A stretch of DNA of 64,000 nt from Paenibacillus lentus (GCF_003931855.1 NZ_CP034248.1:2790001-2854000), one strand, 5' to 3'; shown: positions 9,379 to 18,985, counted from the stretch's first letter. Notes: generated from the sequence alone by a model not told the origin. Program-made: numbers and translations.

Positions 9379-11301
9379 TTAACGTGGCATCGTCTCCTCC
9401 ATTAGCTGATTAAGCTTCTGGTCTATATGCTGGGGCCACAGCTGAAGCGGGGCGGCGCTGCCCCCGGCGGCTTCCAGTGCTGCATAGACATCGATTTGTC
9501 CATGACCATACAAATTGTCATGTCCAGGATCGCCTAGGTCGATGACATTGCTGCGGATAATGTCCATTACTTCTGTATTCTTCAGGTCCGGATTTACGGA
9601 ACGAATTAGAGCGGCAAGCGCAGCAACATGGGGGCTTGCCATAGATGTGCCGGATAATGCAGCGTACTGGTTGTCCGGATAAGTACTGGCAATACTCTCT
9701 CCTGGAGCAACGACATCGACATAATCGCCATAATTGGAGAATGAAGCTTTTTGCAAATTGTAATCGGTAGCAGATACGGACAGTACTTCCGGATAGGCTG
9801 CGGGATATCCCGGGCGTTCCGTATTATCATTTCCGGTAGCCGCGACGAGAACGACATCTTTGTCAAAAGCATACTTGATCGCTTCATGTAAAAACTGGGC
9901 GTCAGCGTAATTTCCAAGGCTTAAGTTGATAACTTTGGCCCCGTTGTCCGTAGCCCAGATAATCCCTTGTGCAACGGAGTAGGTCGTGCCCGATCCAGAT
10001 TGATCCAGTGCTTTAACCGGTAGAATTTTGCCGCCCCACATCATCCCAGCAATTCCTTCTCCGTTGTTGACATTCGCTGAAATAATGCCGGCAACATGTG
10101 TGCCGTGACCCACATCATCGATAGGCTCTTCGTCAGGAGCAACGGCGTTATACCCCTTTAGAAGCCGACCTTTCAGATCTGGATGAGATAGATCCACTCC
10201 TGTGTCTACTACAGCGACGATGACATCGTTGCTGCCCTTGGATAATTTCCAGCCCCGATTCGTCTCGATAATGGGCAGGTTCCATTGGTATTCCGAGAAC
10301 AGCATATCGTTAGGAATTTCCAAGGTATCGGCTGCCCTAGCCGTTTCGTTCGTTAAATATAAGTAATGCGGCTCAATAAAGGCGGGCTGCCATTTCTGGA
10401 CGAAGTATTTTTTCAATTCCTCCATGCTCATGGTTTTGGATTGAAAAATATAGGTGTTGCGAATGGCTCTTGGCTGTTTTGTTGTATCTGATTTAATTTC
10501 CGCTTGAATTTGTGCGAGCTGCCGCTTGGATGGGGGCTCGTTAAAAGTTACCACGATTTCATTTTCGTAATAATGGCTTGCTTTCTCATTGTCATGACCG
10601 GTTTTTACCGTAATGTCTTTAAGTGTATCGGTATGTACCGATTCAATTTTATATTTCCCCTCTTTTGGATATGGGATCAGGCGCAGGTTTTTGTCTTGGT
10701 GTTCCTTTACTCGCTTTAGGATGTGAGTATCCATGATGGCGATGATCCCGTCTTTGTTATGCTTGGAAGGCTCGGCAATGACAAAAAAATGAGGATCCTT
10801 CTCGGGAAAGGCGGGTGATTCGTACGCCTCGGATTTGCGGAGTGCTTTGCGCGCTAGTCCTACGTAGTATTCCATTTGCTTCTGGATTTCTGGAGAAGTT
10901 CGTTCATTCGTGCTGCGAAACTGCTTGTCCTGCTTTCTCGCCGAGCTATGCAGCATGATTGTATGGAATTGCTTATGCCCTTTTTGGAGCTCCTTAATAT
11001 CGGCGGTCAGCTTAGGGAGAGATGTGTCTTTCAACTCTGTGGCTAGCTTCCTTAAATGGCCTTTCGAGTCGAGTCTGGCCAGCCTCTCTGTAGCGGTCAC
11101 GTCCCGACGCAGCATAAGCTGCTTTAATTGTTTTTCCTCGGCCCGTTTGGGCACATTCATCTCCTTGGATTGCTGTATTTGTGGTTTCGTTTGTTGCCTT
11201 CCCTGTTGCTTTGGACCCGAATTATGCGTCGGAAAAAATGAAAAAATCGCTATGGCTGTGGATGCGCATACCGCTATTACAACCCATCTACCCCATTTCA
11301 T
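9379..11301 (-). CDS. Membrane-anchored S8 family serine protease (subtilase)
   Basis: A 640-residue subtilisin-like protease on the - strand. The triad is complete: Asp366 in VVDTGVDLSHPD, His399 in GHGTHVAG and Ser553 in SGTSMASPH, with the oxyanion Asn in ATGND. A single hydrophobic segment near residues 5-22 is not followed by a clear signal-peptidase site, so a membrane anchor is likely. Residues 30-330 are a long charged region; about 245-320 resembles a subtilase propeptide/inhibitor fold. The first ATG (11307) is one base from GGAGGG, so the second ATG at 11301 with normal spacing is preferred. It is alone, facing rnpB. Substrate unknown. Confidence 0.93.
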   Translation of the reverse strand: MKWGRWVVIAVCASTAIAIFSFFPTHNSGPKQQGRQQTKPQIQQSKEMNVPKRAEEKQLKQLMLRRDVTATERLARLDSKGHLRKLATELKDTSLPKLTADIKELQKGHKQFHTIMLHSSARKQDKQFRSTNERTSPEIQKQMEYYVGLARKALRKSEAYESPAFPEKDPHFFVIAEPSKHNKDGIIAIMDTHILKRVKEHQDKNLRLIPYPKEGKYKIESVHTDTLKDITVKTGHDNEKASHYYENEIVVTFNEPPSKRQLAQIQAEIKSDTTKQPRAIRNTYIFQSKTMSMEELKKYFVQKWQPAFIEPHYLYLTNETARAADTLEIPNDMLFSEYQWNLPIIETNRGWKLSKGSNDVIVAVVDTGVDLSHPDLKGRLLKGYNAVAPDEEPIDDVGHGTHVAGIISANVNNGEGIAGMMWGGKILPVKALDQSGSGTTYSVAQGIIWATDNGAKVINLSLGNYADAQFLHEAIKYAFDKDVVLVAATGNDNTERPGYPAAYPEVLSVSATDYNLQKASFSNYGDYVDVVAPGESIASTYPDNQYAALSGTSMASPHVAALAALIRSVNPDLKNTEVMDIIRSNVIDLGDPGHDNLYGHGQIDVYAALEAAGGSAAPLQLWPQHIDQKLNQLMEETMPR

Positions 11302-11453
11302 GGACATCCCTCCTGCTGAAATAACATGTATCTTTATCTGTAGGTTGAGGAATTCACCTTCATATTATTCTTAATGCCGCTGTATCGATTTGACATTAAT
11401 TCGGTCGCATAGCCGTCATGTCGGCGGGGGAAAATGTAGACGAGGTGATCATA

Positions 11454-11681
11454 ATGCCAAATGGCAATAAACCGATTGTTAGATGTAGCGTCTCTAATTG
11501 TTCGTATTGGGGAGAACAGAATTATTGTAATGCGGATTTGATTATGATCGATATCGACAAGCATGCGGATCGCAAATATGATGCGGAATTCGCAGGCGAG
11601 GAATTTGACAGCGATCATAAGGACACCGCCGATTCATCTGCTGCTACTTGCTGTCATACGTTCAAGCCGAAATCATCGTAA
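11454..11681 (+). CDS. DUF1540 domain small Cys-rich protein
   Basis: A 75-residue protein with the DUF1540 pattern: RCSVSNCSYWG, an NYCNAD Cys, and a C-terminal TCCHTFKPK. Five cysteines and nearby His suggest metal binding; this is inferred. Such proteins are common in spore formers and their function is not known. GAGGTGA at 11440-11446 precedes ATG 11454; an ATG at 11418 lacks a site. It lies head to head with the subtilase gene, 152 bases apart, and upstream of a small membrane protein. Confidence 0.85.
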   Translation: MPNGNKPIVRCSVSNCSYWGEQNYCNADLIMIDIDKHADRKYDAEFAGEEFDSDHKDTADSSAATCCHTFKPKSS

Positions 11682-11715
11682 GGAGCAGAAAACATAATAC
11701 TTGGAGGTGTTGAAG

Positions 11716-12111
11716 ATGACGGACGACAACAAGAAGGATAAAGTGGAATTGCTTGATGATGGATTCGAGAGTGATCCGGAGCGCGTGGATTATCCTCGTC
11801 GCACCCATCAGGAGGAATACTCTGCCGAGGTAGCACCAACTGGTACGTTCCAAAGTTCACGAGGTGATCGCGAAGCCGATCGGGACGATACGGCTGGCGA
11901 TACCGGCACAGCCGGTCGTACTGTTGGTTATGTAGGTGTGGGTCTCGGTATTGCCTCCTTTTTTATATGGTCGATTATTTTAGGCCCTCTTGCCGCTATA
12001 ATGGGCTTTTACGCTTATAGTCAAGGAAACAGGACGTCGGGGGCCTGGGCGATCGGATTGGGGGCAATTGCTACGTTAAGTTATTTCTTTTTGATGCCTT
12101 TTACTCGATAA
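11716..12111 (+). CDS. Small two-helix membrane protein of unknown function
   Basis: A 131-residue protein with a very polar, Asp/Glu/Arg-rich N-terminal 70 residues followed by two hydrophobic helices (about 74-97 and 105-127) joined by a short loop YAYSQGNRTSG. The arrangement resembles DUF4190-type membrane proteins but I cannot assign a family. GGAGGTG at 11703-11709 precedes ATG 11716. It sits 34 bases after the DUF1540 gene, so the two may be co-transcribed, and is followed by a terminator. Confidence 0.8.
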   Translation: MTDDNKKDKVELLDDGFESDPERVDYPRRTHQEEYSAEVAPTGTFQSSRGDREADRDDTAGDTGTAGRTVGYVGVGLGIASFFIWSIILGPLAAIMGFYAYSQGNRTSGAWAIGLGAIATLSYFFLMPFTR

Positions 12112-12130
12112 ACTATTTTGTTTTAATGCG

Positions 12131-12162
12131 GACTTTCGTCTTTACACGACGAAGGTCTTTTT
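12131..12162 (+). terminator. Intrinsic terminator
   Basis: GACTTTCGTC (12131-12140) and GACGAAGGTC (12148-12157) form a stem with one G-T pair, followed by TTTTT. Confidence 0.8.
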
Positions 12163-12270
12163 CTGGTTAAAGATTTAATTATTTTCGAAAAAAGGTGGTT
12201 ATTGTCGCATTTCAGGTGTAAAATGTAGGGTAGATTATTCCATGGAGAGAAAGAGGAGTTAAAGAATAAG

Positions 12271-13014
12271 ATGGAAATCGATACGCGCACAATGGGACAG
12301 CTGATCCAGCTCCAAATGATGAATGATATCGACCTTCAAGGAACTTCTGTTCAAAGAACCACTTCAGGTAGCGAAAATTCTTTATTTGATATATTGCTGC
12401 AAGAATTAATGTCGGCTGAAGGGGAAGAGAAGACCATGACGCAAGACGGCATGCTAGATGCGGGCCAGATGTTGTCAGGTTCGATGGATAATGCCCTTTG
12501 GTATATTATGGGAGATCAGATGTATAATGATGCTGAATTTTCCCCTCTTCCTGTTGAGGGTACCTATTCTGCTGGATTGCCCGTTACGACAGGAGTTGGA
12601 CGGGATATTGACGAGCTTATAAGCCGAGCAAGCAAGGCTTATGGCGTTGCGGAGAGTTTAATTAAAGCCGTCATTGAGACGGAGTCTTCTTTTAACGCTA
12701 GTGCCGTCTCGCCTGCAGGAGCTAAAGGGCTGATGCAGCTTATGGATGGAACGGCTAGAGGACTCGGAGTAAGCAATCCGTTTGATCCTGCTCAGAATAT
12801 CGATGGAGGGACGCGTTACTTGTCCTCTCAGTTGAAGCGTTTTGGCGGTGAGGAGAAGACGGCCTTGGCAGCTTATAATGCAGGTCCTGGACGAATCCAG
12901 CGTCTTGGGATCAGCAATGACGTGGAATTGATGGAGAAATTGCACTTGCTACCGAAGGAAACGCAGAACTACATTACTAAGATCGAAAACGCTCGATTAA
13001 AGTACGAAATATAA
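12271..13014 (+). CDS. Lytic transglycosylase (SLT domain)
   Basis: A 247-residue protein with a C-terminal SLT lysozyme-like domain (about 115-240) that cleaves the peptidoglycan glycan chain to 1,6-anhydromuramic acid. The catalytic Glu lies in VIETESSFN, followed by SPAGAKGLMQLM and AAYNAGPGRIQ, the standard transglycosylase motifs. The first 110 residues are polar and of low complexity and there is no signal peptide, so export is unexplained; YjbJ-type proteins of Bacillus look similar. AGAGGAG at 12250-12256 sits 14 bases before ATG 12271, which is long. A terminator follows. Confidence 0.88.
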   Translation: MEIDTRTMGQLIQLQMMNDIDLQGTSVQRTTSGSENSLFDILLQELMSAEGEEKTMTQDGMLDAGQMLSGSMDNALWYIMGDQMYNDAEFSPLPVEGTYSAGLPVTTGVGRDIDELISRASKAYGVAESLIKAVIETESSFNASAVSPAGAKGLMQLMDGTARGLGVSNPFDPAQNIDGGTRYLSSQLKRFGGEEKTALAAYNAGPGRIQRLGISNDVELMEKLHLLPKETQNYITKIENARLKYEI

Positions 13015-13060
13015 CGGTTCGTAGTACAGTTACCCGTATATTGGATTTGCAATAAGTCAG

Positions 13061-13114
13061 AGATCATTTGAGAAAACGCTGATTCGCTGCGATTTCCCAT
13101 TTGGTCTTTTTTTT
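13061..13114 (+). terminator. Terminator after the transglycosylase gene
   Basis: AGATCATTTGAGAAAACGC (13061-13079) pairs imperfectly with GCGATTTCCCATTTGGTCT (13089-13107), followed by eight T in total. The long stem contains G-T pairs and one mismatched patch. Confidence 0.7.
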
Positions 13115-13182
13115 GACAATGACGACATCGCTATGATTCCGGTACAATAGACAAGAATTATATTGATAACTAGGGGGAAGAA

Positions 13183-14334
13183 ATGAAGTATTTTGATCAT
13201 GCTGCCACAACCCCGCCCCGAGAAGATGTCATTCGTACGGTCACGGAAGTGATGGCTCAGCATTTTGGCAACCCCTCCTCCTTGCATCGTCTGGGGGAAG
13301 ACAGCAGCAAGCTGCTGAGTAAAGCGCGAGAGGTTTGCGCAAATGTACTCCAGGTGAAGCCAGGTGAAATTGTATTTACGTCTGGAGCAACTGAGAGCAA
13401 CAATTTGGCAATCAGGGGCATTATGTCCAAGTATCGTCATCGCGGTAATCATATCGTTACAACTTCTATAGAGCATCCTTCAGTATTCGAGACTTGTAGA
13501 CAATTAGAAAAGGAAGGCTGTGAGGTTACTTACGTTCCGGTTCAGCCTGATGGCACAGTGACTGCGGAGGATGTTCTATCTGCGGTAAGAAACGATACCG
13601 TGCTTGTAACTGTCATGCATGTCAATAACGAGACCGGGTCCATTCAGCCGATTGAGGAAATTGGCAAGGACATAAAAAGCCGCCATCCACTCGTTTTCTT
13701 TCATGTCGACGGTGTACAAGCATTTGGCAAGCTGCCCTTATCTATTCGAAACAGCCGTATTGATCTGTATAGCTTATCCGCTCATAAATTTCGCGGGCCC
13801 AAAGGAGCCGGACTGTTGTATGTCAGGGAAGGAGTAAGCCTTGCGCCGCTACTGACGGGCGGTGGACAAGAAGGTGGCTTGCGCTCCGGAACCGAGAATA
13901 TCCCTTATATTGTCGGCATGGCCAAAGCGGTCAGATTGGCTGCAGAACAGCAGCCTCACCTTGCTAAGCAGCTAGCTAAGCTGAATCTTGAACTACATGA
14001 GGGTCTGCAGCACTTGGGTGGACTTGAGATAAACTCATCTCCACAGGGGGCGCCACATATTGTTCACTTCTCTTATCCGGGGATGAAGGCGGAAACGATG
14101 CTTCATATGCTAGAGGAGGAAGGCTTCTTCGTCTCTACGCAATCCGCCTGTTCTTCGAAGCGTAGCGAACCGAGCCGTGTATTGCTCGCCATGAACAAAG
14201 AGATGGATTGCGCCCTGTCGGGGATCCGCATCAGTCTGGGGGAAGAGCATACAGAAGAGGATATCAGACAACTGCTGCGTGCCATAGAGCGTACGATGGA
14301 GCGCCTGCAAAGAGTGAAAGGTGGAAACAGTTAA
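13183..14334 (+). CDS. nifZ: Cysteine desulfurase (NifS/IscS family, NifZ-like)
   Basis: PLP enzyme (383 residues) that takes sulfur from cysteine and passes it as a persulfide. It shows the family N-terminus YFDHAATTPP, HVDGVQAFGK, the PLP lysine in SLSAHKFRGPKG, and the mobile sulfur-transfer loop QSACSSKRSEPS with its active Cys. GGGGGAAG lies before ATG 13183. Its stop and the thiI start are 1 base apart; in B. subtilis the NifZ–ThiI pair makes 4-thiouridine in tRNA, and this is the likely job here. General Fe-S assembly is possible but less likely given the neighbour. Confidence 0.93.
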   Translation: MKYFDHAATTPPREDVIRTVTEVMAQHFGNPSSLHRLGEDSSKLLSKAREVCANVLQVKPGEIVFTSGATESNNLAIRGIMSKYRHRGNHIVTTSIEHPSVFETCRQLEKEGCEVTYVPVQPDGTVTAEDVLSAVRNDTVLVTVMHVNNETGSIQPIEEIGKDIKSRHPLVFFHVDGVQAFGKLPLSIRNSRIDLYSLSAHKFRGPKGAGLLYVREGVSLAPLLTGGGQEGGLRSGTENIPYIVGMAKAVRLAAEQQPHLAKQLAKLNLELHEGLQHLGGLEINSSPQGAPHIVHFSYPGMKAETMLHMLEEEGFFVSTQSACSSKRSEPSRVLLAMNKEMDCALSGIRISLGEEHTEEDIRQLLRAIERTMERLQRVKGGNS

Positions 14335-14335
14335 T

Positions 14336-15571
14336 ATGCTGCAATATGATATGCTACTGTTGCGCTTTGGCGAAATTACCGTTAAAGGGAGAAATCGCAG
14401 CCGCTTCGAGAAAGCGGCCTTAGCGCATGTGCAAGACTTGCTGAAGGCTTACCCGGCAACTGAGATCAAAAAGGAATACGGCCGGATCTATGTAGTGCTC
14501 CATGGAGAGCCTGCAGCAAAAATTATTGATTTGCTTAAAAATGTATTTGGGGTAACGTCTATTAGTCCCGTTAAGGTGGCGAATTCCGAGATTGAGGAAA
14601 TTACCGCTCAGGCGGTCAGTTTCATCGAGAGTATGAACATCGCGAAGGAAACGACCTTTAAATTAAATGCGAGAAGAGTGTGGAAGAAGTTCCCTGTCTC
14701 TTCTCATGATATGAATCAAATTATTAGCTCACCGATCCTTAAGGCCTGTTCTCATTTAAAAGTCGATGTCCGTAATCCGGAAATTGAGCTGCGGATTGAG
14801 GTTAGAGAACAGGGCACCTATCTGTTCTCAGAGGTTGTTCCCGCTGCGGGCGGATTCCCGAGGGGGACGAATGGCAAAGCCATGCTACTGCTGTCTGGGG
14901 GAATCGACAGCCCTGTCGCCGGCTGGTCGGCGATGCGCCGGGGGTTGGAAATCGAATGCGTGCATTTCCACAGCTATCCGTTCACGAGCAAGAAAGCGGA
15001 GGAGAAGGTTATCGACCTAGCTCAGGTGCTATCCGGGTATTACGGACAAATCAAACTCCATCTCGTACCGTTTACGGAGATTCAGACGACACTGGCACAG
15101 GGCAAGCATGACAGCGTTATGATTACGCTGATGCGAAGAGCAATGCTCCGAATCGCCTCAGCCCTTGCGGAGCGGAACAACGCGCTTGCTCTTGTTACCG
15201 GAGACAGCCTCGGACAGGTTGCCAGCCAGACACTAGCCAGCATGAACGTGATCGGCCGTGCGACTACGCTACCGATCCTTCGTCCGTTAGTTACGACTGA
15301 TAAAGAGGAGATAGTTAGCTTAGCACAGCAGATCGGTACTTATGAATTATCTATTCTACCTTACGAGGACTGCTGTACTCTGTTTGTGCCACGGTCTCCA
15401 TCGACGAATCCCAATTTGCACGTAATTGAGAAGATTGAGGCAGCGCTGCCTCAACTGGACGAGCAAATTAATGAAGCTGTATCGGGAACTGAGACGATTA
15501 TGATTAGGCCGGGCGAGGCCGTAATCAGAAGATCTGAGGCAGAGCCGGTCGTTCAGGATAAATGGTTTTAG
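14336..15571 (+). CDS. thiI: tRNA 4-thiouridine synthase ThiI
   Basis: Uses ATP and sulfur from the upstream desulfurase to thiolate U8 of tRNA; in some bacteria it also serves thiamine thiazole synthesis. The 411-residue protein has an N-terminal ferredoxin-like/THUMP part (about 1-165) and a PP-loop ATPase with LLSGGIDSPVAGW. The C-terminal rhodanese domain of the E. coli enzyme is absent, as in B. subtilis. A Cys pair occurs in YEDCCTLF. AAAGGTGG precedes ATG 14336; the GTG at 14321 lies within that site. A strong terminator follows. Confidence 0.95.
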   Translation: MLQYDMLLLRFGEITVKGRNRSRFEKAALAHVQDLLKAYPATEIKKEYGRIYVVLHGEPAAKIIDLLKNVFGVTSISPVKVANSEIEEITAQAVSFIESMNIAKETTFKLNARRVWKKFPVSSHDMNQIISSPILKACSHLKVDVRNPEIELRIEVREQGTYLFSEVVPAAGGFPRGTNGKAMLLLSGGIDSPVAGWSAMRRGLEIECVHFHSYPFTSKKAEEKVIDLAQVLSGYYGQIKLHLVPFTEIQTTLAQGKHDSVMITLMRRAMLRIASALAERNNALALVTGDSLGQVASQTLASMNVIGRATTLPILRPLVTTDKEEIVSLAQQIGTYELSILPYEDCCTLFVPRSPSTNPNLHVIEKIEAALPQLDEQINEAVSGTETIMIRPGEAVIRRSEAEPVVQDKWF

Positions 15572-15613
15572 AAAACAAGGTTGCCACTCGCATATGAGTG
15601 GCAACCTTGTTTT
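15572..15613 (+). terminator. Strong terminator after thiI
   Basis: AAAACAAGGTTGCCACTC (15572-15589) pairs perfectly with GAGTGGCAACCTTGTTTT (15596-15613). The symmetric A and T ends mean it could act in both directions. Confidence 0.9.
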
Positions 15614-15729
15614 GCTGTGTGTGCCCGGTCGCGAGGTTTGCTTATCCCTTTTCTAAAACCAGTTTCGATTACAAAGTAAGGTATAGCTTGGCACCTCCAA
15701 ACATACATCTGTAATGGAGGGATAAGCCT

Positions 15730-16383
15730 ATGGAGCATTTGTTATTGTTATTCGAAATACTTATTATTAATTTAGTACTTAGTGGCGACAATGCGGTAGT
15801 TATTGCCATGGCCAGTAAGCATCTTCCCCCTCAACAGCGTAGGCAAGCCGTATGGTGGGGATCGTTCGGTGCGGTGCTGATGCGGTGCATCCTAACATGG
15901 CTTGCGGCGATTTTGTTGAAAATTCCCTTTATTCAAGCAGCTGGGGGAGTAATGCTAGCTATGATCGCTTTTAACCTGCTCCAGCACCGCCAGCATACTA
16001 CTGAAAAAAGGCAAGCCGATACAATCTGGAAGGCAATTCAAACGATTCTCGTGGCCGATTTCATTATGAGTTTGGATAATGTGCTGGCAATTGCCGCATT
16101 GGCCGACGGGGATGTTGCGATATTAGTTATCGGCATTGCTGTCAGCATACCAATTGTCATTTGGGGTAGTAACTTAATTTCGGTCTGGTTGCAGCGGTTG
16201 CCGATATTGACGTTTGCCGGAGCGGGGATATTAGGTTATACGGCAGGAGATATGATGCTGAAGGATGCAAGATTAGGCATTTTCCTGACAGAAATGCTTC
16301 CCTCTATGCATACTTGGATTCCGTTAATCATGGCTGTGGTTGTTATCATTTTCGGATGGCTGGGTAATGGTAGGGCGGCATGA
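15730..16383 (+). CDS. yjbE: TerC family membrane protein, YjbE-like
   Basis: A 217-residue integral membrane protein of the TerC/YjbE family with about seven hydrophobic segments. The paired family motifs NLVLSGDNAVVIAMA (first helix) and FIMSLDNVLAIAAL (about 110-125) carry conserved acidic residues within the membrane. TerC proteins are linked to metal, especially manganese, export; the substrate here is inferred. TGGAGGGAT precedes ATG 15730. Many genes of this family are under a yybP-ykoY riboswitch, but none is recognisable in the 115 bases upstream. Confidence 0.9.
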   Translation: MEHLLLLFEILIINLVLSGDNAVVIAMASKHLPPQQRRQAVWWGSFGAVLMRCILTWLAAILLKIPFIQAAGGVMLAMIAFNLLQHRQHTTEKRQADTIWKAIQTILVADFIMSLDNVLAIAALADGDVAILVIGIAVSIPIVIWGSNLISVWLQRLPILTFAGAGILGYTAGDMMLKDARLGIFLTEMLPSMHTWIPLIMAVVVIIFGWLGNGRAA

Positions 16384-16487
16384 GAGAGTGGCATTTTCGA
16401 TCATCTTCATATAAACTGGAATTAGGTGGGATGTCACAAAATTGGTGGCCATGTCCCTAATTGTCAACTGGAAGGTGAGTGACGGAA

Positions 16488-16985
16488 ATGTCCGACAACA
16501 ACAAGCTGATGACCGGAATAATGATTTTGGCTGCTGGCATTATCATCTTACTTGGAAAGTGGGGAGTGTTCAGCTTTCTCGGCAAAGCGCTTTGGCCGCT
16601 GATCTTGTTAATTCCGGGCATACTACTGCATATTTGGGTATTTGCCAGAAGAGGTTCTTCTGAACTGCTGCTGCCTGCAGGTATTCTCGTCGTATACTCC
16701 ATCCTGTTTTTTATTGGCATCATCTGGGGCTGGACGTTTCTGTTTTACAATATGTGGCCTGCGTTTATACTTGGCATCTCGATTGGGTTGTTTGAATACT
16801 ATGCTTATGCACCGCAGCGTCAGAACGGCATGCTATTGATGGCTGTAGTGCTGGGGGCTTTGTCTATTATTTTGCTGGGGTGGAGCATGTTCTCCTTCTC
16901 CTTTGTTTATTTGCTAGCCATCTTGCTTATGGCCGTTGGAATCTGGCTTATTGTTAGTCGTGGGAATAACCGTCGAATCTGGTAA
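16488..16985 (+). CDS. Four-helix membrane protein (LiaI/LiaF-like transmembrane region)
   Basis: A 165-residue very hydrophobic protein with four to six membrane segments arranged as short helical hairpins (about 10-28, 32-50, 58-76, 80-98, 110-130, 134-155), ending RGNNRRIW. The pattern of Trp/Gly-rich paired helices resembles the membrane part of LiaI/LiaF-type proteins; this is a resemblance only. GGAAGGTGAG at 16469-16478 precedes ATG 16488; GTG 16479 is an alternative. No two-component genes are adjacent. Function unknown. Confidence 0.78.
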   Translation: MSDNNKLMTGIMILAAGIIILLGKWGVFSFLGKALWPLILLIPGILLHIWVFARRGSSELLLPAGILVVYSILFFIGIIWGWTFLFYNMWPAFILGISIGLFEYYAYAPQRQNGMLLMAVVLGALSIILLGWSMFSFSFVYLLAILLMAVGIWLIVSRGNNRRIW

Positions 16986-17000
16986 AGGTCTGGAAAGTTC

Positions 17001-17028
17001 TTGAATTATTTCTGGTTTTGCGTATAAT
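17001..17028 (+). promoter_or_regulatory. SigA-type promoter of typA
   Basis: TTGAAT at 17001-17006, 16-base spacer, TATAAT at 17023-17028. It lies just after the upstream membrane-protein gene and reads toward typA. Confidence 0.7.
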
Positions 17029-17043
17029 ATTAAGGATACGATT

Positions 17044-17069
17044 AGCGTCGGAAGTTTTCGTCCGACGCT
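17044..17069 (+). other. GC-rich hairpin in the typA leader
   Basis: AGCGTCGGA (17044-17052) pairs perfectly with TCCGACGCT (17061-17069); the sequence TCTTTGGG follows, not a proper T-run. It would be near the 5' end of the typA transcript. It could be a weak attenuator or a stabilising 5' stem. Confidence 0.55.
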
Positions 17070-17143
17070 TCTTTGGGTGGTAAATAGGGCAGCTTTTTGT
17101 AATACTGTAAAGACACAGAGACGAAAGGATTTGGAGAAATCAT

Positions 17144-18985
17144 ATGCACACAAGAAATCATATTCGCAATATAGCCATCATCGCTCACGTCGACCATGGC
17201 AAGACAACACTAGTTGATAAGCTGCTACAGCAGTCTGGAATTTATCGGGATAATGAAACAGTGCAGGATCGCGTTATGGATTCCAACGATATAGAGCGTG
17301 AACGGGGCATCACGATTCTGGCCAAGAACACAGCAATTACGTATAAAGATTATTTAATTAATATTGTTGATACGCCGGGACACGCCGACTTCGGCGGAGA
17401 AGTGGAACGGATTATGAAAATGGTAGACGGTGTTCTGCTCGTGGTCGACGCTTATGAAGGCTGCATGCCGCAGACAAAATTTGTGCTTAGCAAAGCGCTC
17501 GAGCATCAGTTGACCCCGATCGTCGTCGTTAATAAGATCGATCGTCCGGCTGCCCGGCCGTCGGAAGTGATCGATGAGGTGCTTGATTTGTTCATCGAGC
17601 TGGAAGCCAATGATGAGCAGCTAGAATTCCCCGTGGTATATGCTTCCGCATTGAACGGCACTTCCAGCCTTGATCCAGAACAGCAGGACAGCAATATGCA
17701 AGCACTTTATGATACGATCGTTCAGCATATACCAGCACCGACCGAGAACGTGGAAGAGCCGCTTCAATTCCTGGTCACGCTGATGGATTATAATGAATAT
17801 TTGGGGCGCGTCGCTATTGGCCGGGTCAACCGCGGAATAATTCGCCAAGGGCAGCCGGTCGCAATCATGACGCGGGAGGGCGGCAAAAAATCCGCCCGAA
17901 TTGAGAAGCTGTTTGGCTTCAAGGGTCTGAATCGGGTGGAAATCGCCGAAGCCGGTGCGGGTGATATTGTGGCGATTGCCGGCATTAAAGACATCAACAT
18001 CGGGGAGACCATCGCCGACCCGAACCAACCAGAAGCGCTTCCGGTGCTCAAAATTGATGAGCCGACGCTGCAGATGACGTTCCTCGTCAACAATAGTCCG
18101 TTTGCGGGCCGTGAAGGGAAATGGATAACTTCCCGCAAGCTGAGAGAACGCTTGATGAAGGAGCTTGAGACCGATGTATCCCTGAGGGTGGATGAGACGG
18201 ATAGTCCGGATGCCTTTATCGTATCAGGGCGCGGGGAGCTTCACTTGGGTATTTTGATTGAAAATATGCGTAGAGAAGGCTACGAGCTTCAGGTTTCTAA
18301 GCCAGAAGTTATTGTAAAGGAAGTCGATGGCGTCAAAATGGAACCGATCGAGCGCTTATTCATCGATGTTCCTGAGGAACACATGGGAACGGTGATGGAA
18401 AGTCTAGGCTCACGCAAAGCGGAAATGGTCAACATGGTTAACAATGGTATGGGCCAGGTTCGTTTGGAATTTCTTATTCCTGCACGGGGATTGATCGGAT
18501 ATGGTACGCACTTCCTGACTCTGACTCGCGGTTATGGGATTATGAACCATGCATTTGATAGTTATGGCCCATTCGTTGGCGGGCAAGTCGGTGGACGCCA
18601 TCAGGGTGTTCTTGTATCGAGCGAGAATGGCGTGTCGACGACGTACGGCATCCTGTCCATTGAGGATCGAGGTATTCTGTTCCTTGAGCCAGGCAGTGAA
18701 ATTTACGAAGGAATGATCGTCGGTGAACATAACCGTGACAATGATATCGTCGTGAATATTTGCAAAGAGAAGCAGCTTACCAATGTTCGTTCGGCAACCA
18801 AGGAAGATACAGTTAAGATGAAGACGCCGCGGCTTCTCTCCTTGGAGCAGGCGCTGGAGTACCTTAATGACGATGAATACTGCGAGATTACACCTAAAAA
18901 CATCCGTTTACGGAAGAAGCTTTTGAACAAGAGCGAGCGCGAGCGTGCTGAAAAACATCGCAAAATGTCCGAAACCAATTTATAA
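17144..18985 (+). CDS. typA: Ribosome-associated GTPase TypA/BipA
   Basis: Translational GTPase of the TypA/BipA family (613 residues) that acts on the ribosome and is linked to stress and cold adaptation. The GTPase domain shows G1 [10 protein letters not shown], the switch region ERERGITI, G3 DTPGHADF and G4 VVNKIDRP. Elongation factor-like domains II, III and V follow, with the BipA-specific C-terminus ([18 protein letters not shown]). Family length is usual. ATG 17144 follows AAAGGATTTGGAG. ylaH follows 60 bases later, the same neighbour as in B. subtilis (ylaG–ylaH). Confidence 0.97.
   Translation: MHTRNHIRNIAIIAHVDHGKTTLVDKLLQQSGIYRDNETVQDRVMDSNDIERERGITILAKNTAITYKDYLINIVDTPGHADFGGEVERIMKMVDGVLLVVDAYEGCMPQTKFVLSKALEHQLTPIVVVNKIDRPAARPSEVIDEVLDLFIELEANDEQLEFPVVYASALNGTSSLDPEQQDSNMQALYDTIVQHIPAPTENVEEPLQFLVTLMDYNEYLGRVAIGRVNRGIIRQGQPVAIMTREGGKKSARIEKLFGFKGLNRVEIAEAGAGDIVAIAGIKDINIGETIADPNQPEALPVLKIDEPTLQMTFLVNNSPFAGREGKWITSRKLRERLMKELETDVSLRVDETDSPDAFIVSGRGELHLGILIENMRREGYELQVSKPEVIVKEVDGVKMEPIERLFIDVPEEHMGTVMESLGSRKAEMVNMVNNGMGQVRLEFLIPARGLIGYGTHFLTLTRGYGIMNHAFDSYGPFVGGQVGGRHQGVLVSSENGVSTTYGILSIEDRGILFLEPGSEIYEGMIVGEHNRDNDIVVNICKEKQLTNVRSATKEDTVKMKTPRLLSLEQALEYLNDDEYCEITPKNIRLRKKLLNKSERERAEKHRKMSETNL

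Noticed and set aside
13112..13147. TTGACA at about 13113 and TACAAT at about 13143 as the nifZ promoter
   Set aside because: The spacing is near 24 bases, too long for a normal SigA promoter, and TTGACA overlaps the end of a terminator T-run. No better pair was seen, so the nifZ promoter is left open.
15614..15729. Possible yybP-ykoY manganese riboswitch before the TerC/YjbE gene
   Set aside because: The conserved GGGGAGTAG core and its partner segment are not present in the 116 bases available.
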